64,000 nucleotides of DNA, from contig CANTUZ010000005.1 of the NCBI GenBank assembly GCA_947846985.1, positions 2,356,001 through 2,420,000 on the forward strand, given 5' to 3'. Under the pieces are notes generated by a model. It had not been told where the DNA came from, did not search any database, and worked only from the letters and a program-made list of their open reading frames with translations. The position numbers and the translations under genes are program-made. Positions 60,501-64,000 of the stretch are shown piece by piece (the first letter of the stretch is position 1; each line of letters starts with the position of its first letter). Source of the DNA: Fratercula arctica. Taxonomy: Eukaryota; Chordata; Aves; Charadriiformes; Alcidae.

Positions 60501-61920
60501 CCCACGTTGGCGTTGTGCCGCAGCAGCACCCGCACCGACTCCAGGTGGCCCAGGGACACGGCCAGCTCCAGCGGGGTCCGGCCGCGGGGGTCCGTCAGCT
60601 CCACGTCGTGCTGGGGGGTGTGTGTGTGTGTGTGTGTGTGACACAGGCAGGGTCACCGCCACCAGCCCGGGGTGGCCCAGGCACCCCCCCAGTACCCCCC
60701 GTTCCCCATCCCCTGTCCCCTTGTCCTGCTCCCATCCCCTGCACCGGTTCCCGGCCCCCCCAGGGTGCCCGTGCCCCCACCCCGTGCTGCCATCCCCGCA
60801 CCCCCATGCTCCCAAGGCCCGGTGGCCCCTGTCCCCCACTGTCCCCTGTCCCCCGGTGGCCCTTGTCCCCAAAGCCCCAACCCCCTCCAGCCCCCAAGTG
60901 CCCCTGTCCCCCAGTCACGTTGTCCCGGTGCCCCCAGACTCAGTTCCCTAATACCTCTGGACCCTGTCCCAGTGCCCCCAGTCCTCCCAGTGCCCCCAGT
61001 CTCCCAGCACCCCTCTGTCTCCACTGCTCCCACTCCCTTATGATCCCAGTACTCCTGTCCCAGTGCCACCAGTCCCCCCCCCTCCCAGTGCTCCCAGTGC
61101 CCTCAATTTCCCCATCCCCGCTTTTCCCAGTGCCCCAGTACCCCAGTCCCCCTGTACCTCCAGTGATCCTATCCCAGTGCTTCCAGTTGCTTCCAGTCCC
61201 CTAGTATCTCGGTTCCCCCAGCCCCCCCAGTGCTTCCAGTGCCCTCAGTTTCCCCTAGTGCTCCCAGTCCCCCCAGTGCCCGCAGACTCCCCAGTCCTCC
61301 CAGTGCACCTTGTCCTACCAGTGCTCCCAGTCTCCCCAGTCCTCCCAGTGCACCCAGTCCTACCGGTGCTCCCAGTCAGTCTCCCCAGTGCTCCCAGTGC
61401 CTGCAGACTCCCCAGTCCTCCCAGTGCCCCGAGTCCCCTATGCCACCAGCCTCTTCTAGCACTCCCAATGCCCCCGGTCCCCCCCAGTCCTCCCAGTGCC
61501 CCCAGTCCCCCCAGCACTCCCACTCCCCTGCCCCCGAACCCCATGTCCCCCGTTCCCCCCCCATCCCCCCCACCACTCCCGGTTCCCCCGATCCCCGGGT
61601 CCCGTCCCCCCCCCCCCACCCCCAACTCCCTGTACCCCCGATCCCCGCGTCCCCCATTCCCCCCCCCGACACGACTCCCTCCCATCCCAGTTCCGCCCCC
61701 CCCCCAATCTCCCGGTGCTCGAGACCCCCCCGCTCCCCCCCTCCCTCTCCGTTTACCCCCCCCCCCTCCCTCCCTCCGCTGCCCGGCGGCGGGTGCCGGT
61801 GGTGCCGGTGGCGGCGGTGGCGGCGCGCACCGTTCCGGAGCGCAGGGCGCTGTCCAGCGCCTGGTGCCGGTTGTGCCAGACGAGGCGGTGGAGCGGGAAG
61901 GTGTCGGCGGGCCGGGCCAT
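51513..61920 (-). CDS. ANKRD13D: ANKRD13D, ankyrin repeat and UIM protein 13D
   Basis: Fifteen exons: 61920-61831, 60610-60475, 60397-60273, 59945-59900, 59805-59662, 58833-58644, 58424-58358, 58273-58192, 56757-56696, 56596-56466, 55506-55349, 55246-55085, 53196-53033, 52867-52788, 51753-51513, giving 625 aa (human 605). Order: start [20 protein letters not shown]; ankyrin repeats ([37 protein letters not shown]); the conserved GPCR-chaperone region ([78 protein letters not shown]); and four C-terminal ubiquitin-interacting motifs ([53 protein letters not shown]). ANKRD13A/B/D bind Lys63-ubiquitinated membrane receptors during endocytosis. Exon 12 ends with an unusual Pro/Thr-rich repeat. 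Last residues SLTDK match the family end SLTEH. Confidence 0.96.
51770..52670. repeat. CCAGGCCACACCCCCAGGGCC minisatellite, ANKRD13D intron 14
   Basis: About 27 copies of a 28-33-base unit: CCTCCAGGCCACACCCCC then AGG(A/G)CCCCTCCC. It fills the intron before the last exon. Confidence 0.94.
53225..54840. repeat. CATCCCACAGCACCCCATGG minisatellite, ANKRD13D intron 12
   Basis: 1.6 kb of 10-base modules (CATCCCACAG, CACCCCATGG, CACCCCACGG, GTGTCCCACA), mostly paired into 20-30-base units. Both strands are open for over 600 codons because modules lack stop codons in most frames; no gene is implied. Confidence 0.95.
55560..56440. repeat. GACACCCAGTGCCACGTCCCC minisatellite, ANKRD13D intron 10
   Basis: About 16 copies, unit 45-55 bases: GACACCCAGTGCCACGTCCC, CTGGGACCC(C/T)GTCACCACC and CCCATGGGGTCCC. 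Confidence 0.94.
56815..58085. repeat. CACCCATGGTGTCCCACACC minisatellite, ANKRD13D intron 8
   Basis: About 33 copies of a 36-40-base unit: GGTGACACC(T/C)CCCACCCA then TGGTGTCCCACACCTGACA. The GACAGGTGACACC core carries a TCACCTGTC E-box-like palindromic motif in most units. Confidence 0.94.
59085..59425. repeat. CCCAGTCTCCCCAGTCCTCC minisatellite, ANKRD13D intron 5
   Basis: About five nearly identical 58-77-base units (CAGTCTCCCCAGTCCTCCCA, GTCCCCTATGCCCCCAGCCT, CCCCCAGTGCC), the most homogeneous array in the window, implying recent expansion. Confidence 0.94.
60930..61560. repeat. CAGTCCCCCCAGTGCTCCCA minisatellite, ANKRD13D intron 1
   Basis: Degenerate CCCAGT-based array (CCCAGTGCTCCCAGTCCCCC) over about 630 bases. 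Similar in core to the 59085-59425 array, but more diverged. A (TG)n microsatellite lies at 60618-60640 next to the exon 2 acceptor. Confidence 0.9.
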
Positions 61921-62060
61921 CCCGCCACCATGTCCCCGGGGCCGCGCGGGGGGCAGCGGGCGGGCGGGCGGACGGGCCGCAGCGCCGGGCCTGCCCCGCA
62001 ATGGCTGCGCGCGGGGGCGGCGGCGGCGGCGGCGGCGGCGCAGCGCGGCGGCGCGGGGCG
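61921..62060 (-). promoter_or_regulatory. ANKRD13D CpG-island promoter
   Basis: Very CpG-rich, TATA-less sequence directly before the ATG, with GGGGGCGGCGGCGGCGG and an ATGGCTGCGCGCG YY1-like site near 62000. It passes straight into the GC-rich minisatellite at 62060. Confidence 0.6.
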
Positions 62061-63010
62061 GGGCCGGCACCGGGCACCGGACACGGCGGGGCACCGGACC
62101 CGGAACCGGCACCGGGCACGGCGGGGCACCGGCACCCGGAACCGGCAATGGGCACGGCGGACGGGGCACCGGACCCGGAACCGGCACCGGACACGGCGGG
62201 GCACCGGCACCCGGAACCGGCAATGGGCACGGCGGACGGGGCACCGGTATCCGGAACCGGCACCGGGCACGGCGGGGCACCGGACCCGGAACCGGCAATG
62301 GGCACGGCGGGGCACCGGCACCCGGAACCGGCAATGGGCACGGCGGACGGGGCACCGGTATCTGGAACCGGCACCAGGCACGGCGGGGCACCGGTACCCG
62401 GAACCAGCAACGGGCACAGCGGACGGGGCACCGGTACCCGGAACCGGCACTGGGCACGGCAGGGCACCGGCACCCGGAACCGGCACCGGGCACGGCGGGG
62501 CACTGTCGCCCAGAACCGGCACCGGGCACGGCGGGGCACTGGCACCCGGAACCAGCAACGGGCACGGCGGGGCACCGGCACCAGCACCAGGCATGACGGA
62601 CCGGGCACCGGACCTGGAACCGGGCACCGGGCACAGCGGGGCACTGGCACCTGGAACCGGCAACAGGCACGGCGGATGGGGCACCGGACCTGGAACAGGC
62701 ACGGGTACCAGTACCAGGCACAATGGGGCACCCGCACCCGGAATCGGGCACAGGCACTGGGCATGACAAGGCACTGGACCCAGAACGGGCACCGGGCACC
62801 AGCACCCGGAACCGGGTACTGGCACTGGGCACCGGCACAGTGGGGGACCGGCACCCAGAATGGGGCACGGCGGGTCGCCAACACCCAGCACCGGGCACAG
62901 TGAGGTACCAGCCCTCGGACCCGGCACAGCAGAGCACCAGACTCAGCACCGGGCAGTGCACCGGCACCCAGAACCGGCACCGGGCACGGGCACCAGGCAC
63001 AGCAGGGCAC
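62060..63010. repeat. GGCACCGGGCACGGCGGGGC minisatellite
   Basis: About 950 bases, basic unit about 18 bases (GGGCACCGGCACCCGGAACC) combined into 36-72-base units (GGCACCGGGCACGGCGGGGC, ACCGGCACCCGGAACCGGCA, ATGGGCACGGCGGACG). CpG-dense at first, decaying to CA/TG to the right. It abuts the ANKRD13D promoter. Long open frames in several frames are artefacts. Confidence 0.95.
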
Positions 63011-63714
63011 TGGACCCTGCTACCGGCACCAGTCCCCGTCCCCCCCAGGGCACCCTGCACTGGAGACCAGAAGTACCAGCGGCCCCGAGCAGGGCACCAG
63101 GTCTGCCCCCGCTGGGGACCTGTTATCCCTCACCTGCCCCGGTACCAGGGCTGCCTCCTCCACAGCATCTCCTCCTGGGTACCCCCGCGGGGGCACCGGG
63201 ACTCCCTTCCCCTTGCACGCCTTGGATCCCAGCCCTGGGCTTGCTCTCATCCCATCCCATCCTTATCCCTGCTCCCCATCCCCATTCCCCAACCCATCAT
63301 CCCCATCCCTGGCACTCCTGGGGGATGCAGGGGGGGATGCGCGGTCCCAGGTCCCCACACTGGGGCTGTCCCTACCCGCCCTGTGCCGGGGTGGCTGTTT
63401 TGCCCCGTCACCCTCTCATCAGGCACCAGCAAGTCCCCCGGGGCCCCCATTCCTGTCACTCCCCAGCCCCGGGCCCAGCCGGGCGACGGAAATACCAAAA
63501 GGCCAGGCCGGTGCACCTCACCCCGGACGTGCCACAAGAAGGGTGCTGCCCCGCGGCAAGGGGACAGCCAAGGTCACCCGCGGGGACAGGGCAGCAATGA
63601 GAACCCAACCCCCTGCCACCAACCTCCCCCCCAAGCACCCACCTGGCCACCCCCCCATCCCACAGGACACAGGGACAACTCCCACCCGCACCCCGCAACG
63701 ACGTGGAGCTGGAT
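63011..63714. other. Intergenic, nothing recognised
   Basis: Single-copy GC-rich sequence between the ANKRD13D upstream array and the next gene's 3' end. No exon with matching splice sites or homology was found. Confidence 0.5.
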
Positions 63715-64000
63715 GGTGTTTTCCCAGATTTTTATTATAAAAACTCTTTTTCTTTTCTTTTTTTTTTTTTTTTTGGCATTCTCACATCTCTGCTCATTAA
63801 AATCTCATTCACCAGCGGCCCCGGCCCAGCCCGGTGCCACCCCCCGCCCACCCCCGCCCCTGCAGCAGAGCGACCGGAGACCAATATTTACAGATGCTGC
63901 CAGGGACCGGGGCGGGCAGGGGGTGGGGGACACCCTGCCCCTGCGCCCACCAGCTGGGGACCGGGACCAACGGCACATGAGGCTGATTTGGGGGTGGGGG
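63715..64000 (-). other. 3' UTR end of the next minus-strand gene, probably GRK2
   Basis: A minus-strand AATAAA (63731-63736) lies at the left edge of an AT-rich 3' UTR-like stretch with a T run (63759-63774) and CAATATTTACAG (about 63881). In human the neighbour upstream of ANKRD13D in the same orientation is GRK2 (ADRBK1), so this is inferred by synteny. No coding sequence falls in the window. Confidence 0.45.

Noticed and set aside
61063..63060. Several overlapping open frames of 435-567 codons at the ANKRD13D 5' end
   Set aside because: They overlap the ANKRD13D exon 1 and promoter on the wrong strand or frame and continue through GC-rich repeats without stops.

Overview
This is a GC-rich vertebrate nuclear segment, most likely from a bird. 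Evidence for that is compact spliced genes with GT-AG introns, a CR1-type LINE 3' end (about 36946-37507), an avian-type ERV LTR (37899-38503), extreme GC content, and a different minisatellite in almost every large intron, as on avian microchromosomes. Gene order matches human 11q13.2 (PPP1CA, RAD9A, CLCF1, POLD4, SSH3, ANKRD13D, then GRK2), with one large difference: two glycine N-acyltransferase-like genes sit between CLCF1 and POLD4. I cannot name the species; the LTR type suggests a non-galliform bird.

Layout. 1-2770: PPP1CA (+), exon 1 outside the window. 2900-5192: RAD9A (-), converging on PPP1CA, with a CCAAT-rich CpG promoter at 5200-5800 that may also fire rightward into a possible lncRNA ending near 8817. 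9450-26760: CLCF1 (+), with a 28-base first coding exon, a 9.7 kb intron 1 and 3.5 kb intron 2 filled with arrays, a perfect 46-bp hairpin at 13611-13706, and a long 3' UTR ending in AU-rich elements. 27062-32995: two divergent GLYAT-like genes, start codons 425 bp apart. 33430-34960: minisatellite with a 568-bp higher-order duplication. 35058-35730: POLD4 (+). 35885-40600: an unrecognised minus-strand transcription unit containing CR1 and ERV insertions. 40690-49368: SSH3 (-). 49600-50730: minisatellite. 51513-61920: ANKRD13D (-). 62060-63010: minisatellite. 63715-64000: 3' end of another minus-strand gene, by synteny GRK2.

All spliced models were closed by hand. Every junction is GT-AG, phases match, and the summed coding lengths are multiples of three: RAD9A 385 aa, CLCF1 228 aa, GLYAT-like 277 and 282 aa, POLD4 119 aa, SSH3 589 aa, ANKRD13D 625 aa. 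The genes do not form one pathway: phosphatase catalysis, the 9-1-1 checkpoint clamp, DNA polymerase delta, cofilin dephosphorylation, ubiquitin-dependent endocytosis and a cytokine are together by synteny. The most unusual content is (i) the inverted GLYAT-like pair, in which the exon 1 splice-donor motif has been copied tandemly through intron 1 of both paralogues, (ii) the perfect hairpin in CLCF1 intron 1, and (iii) the very high density of gene-specific minisatellites that often begin close to splice donors.
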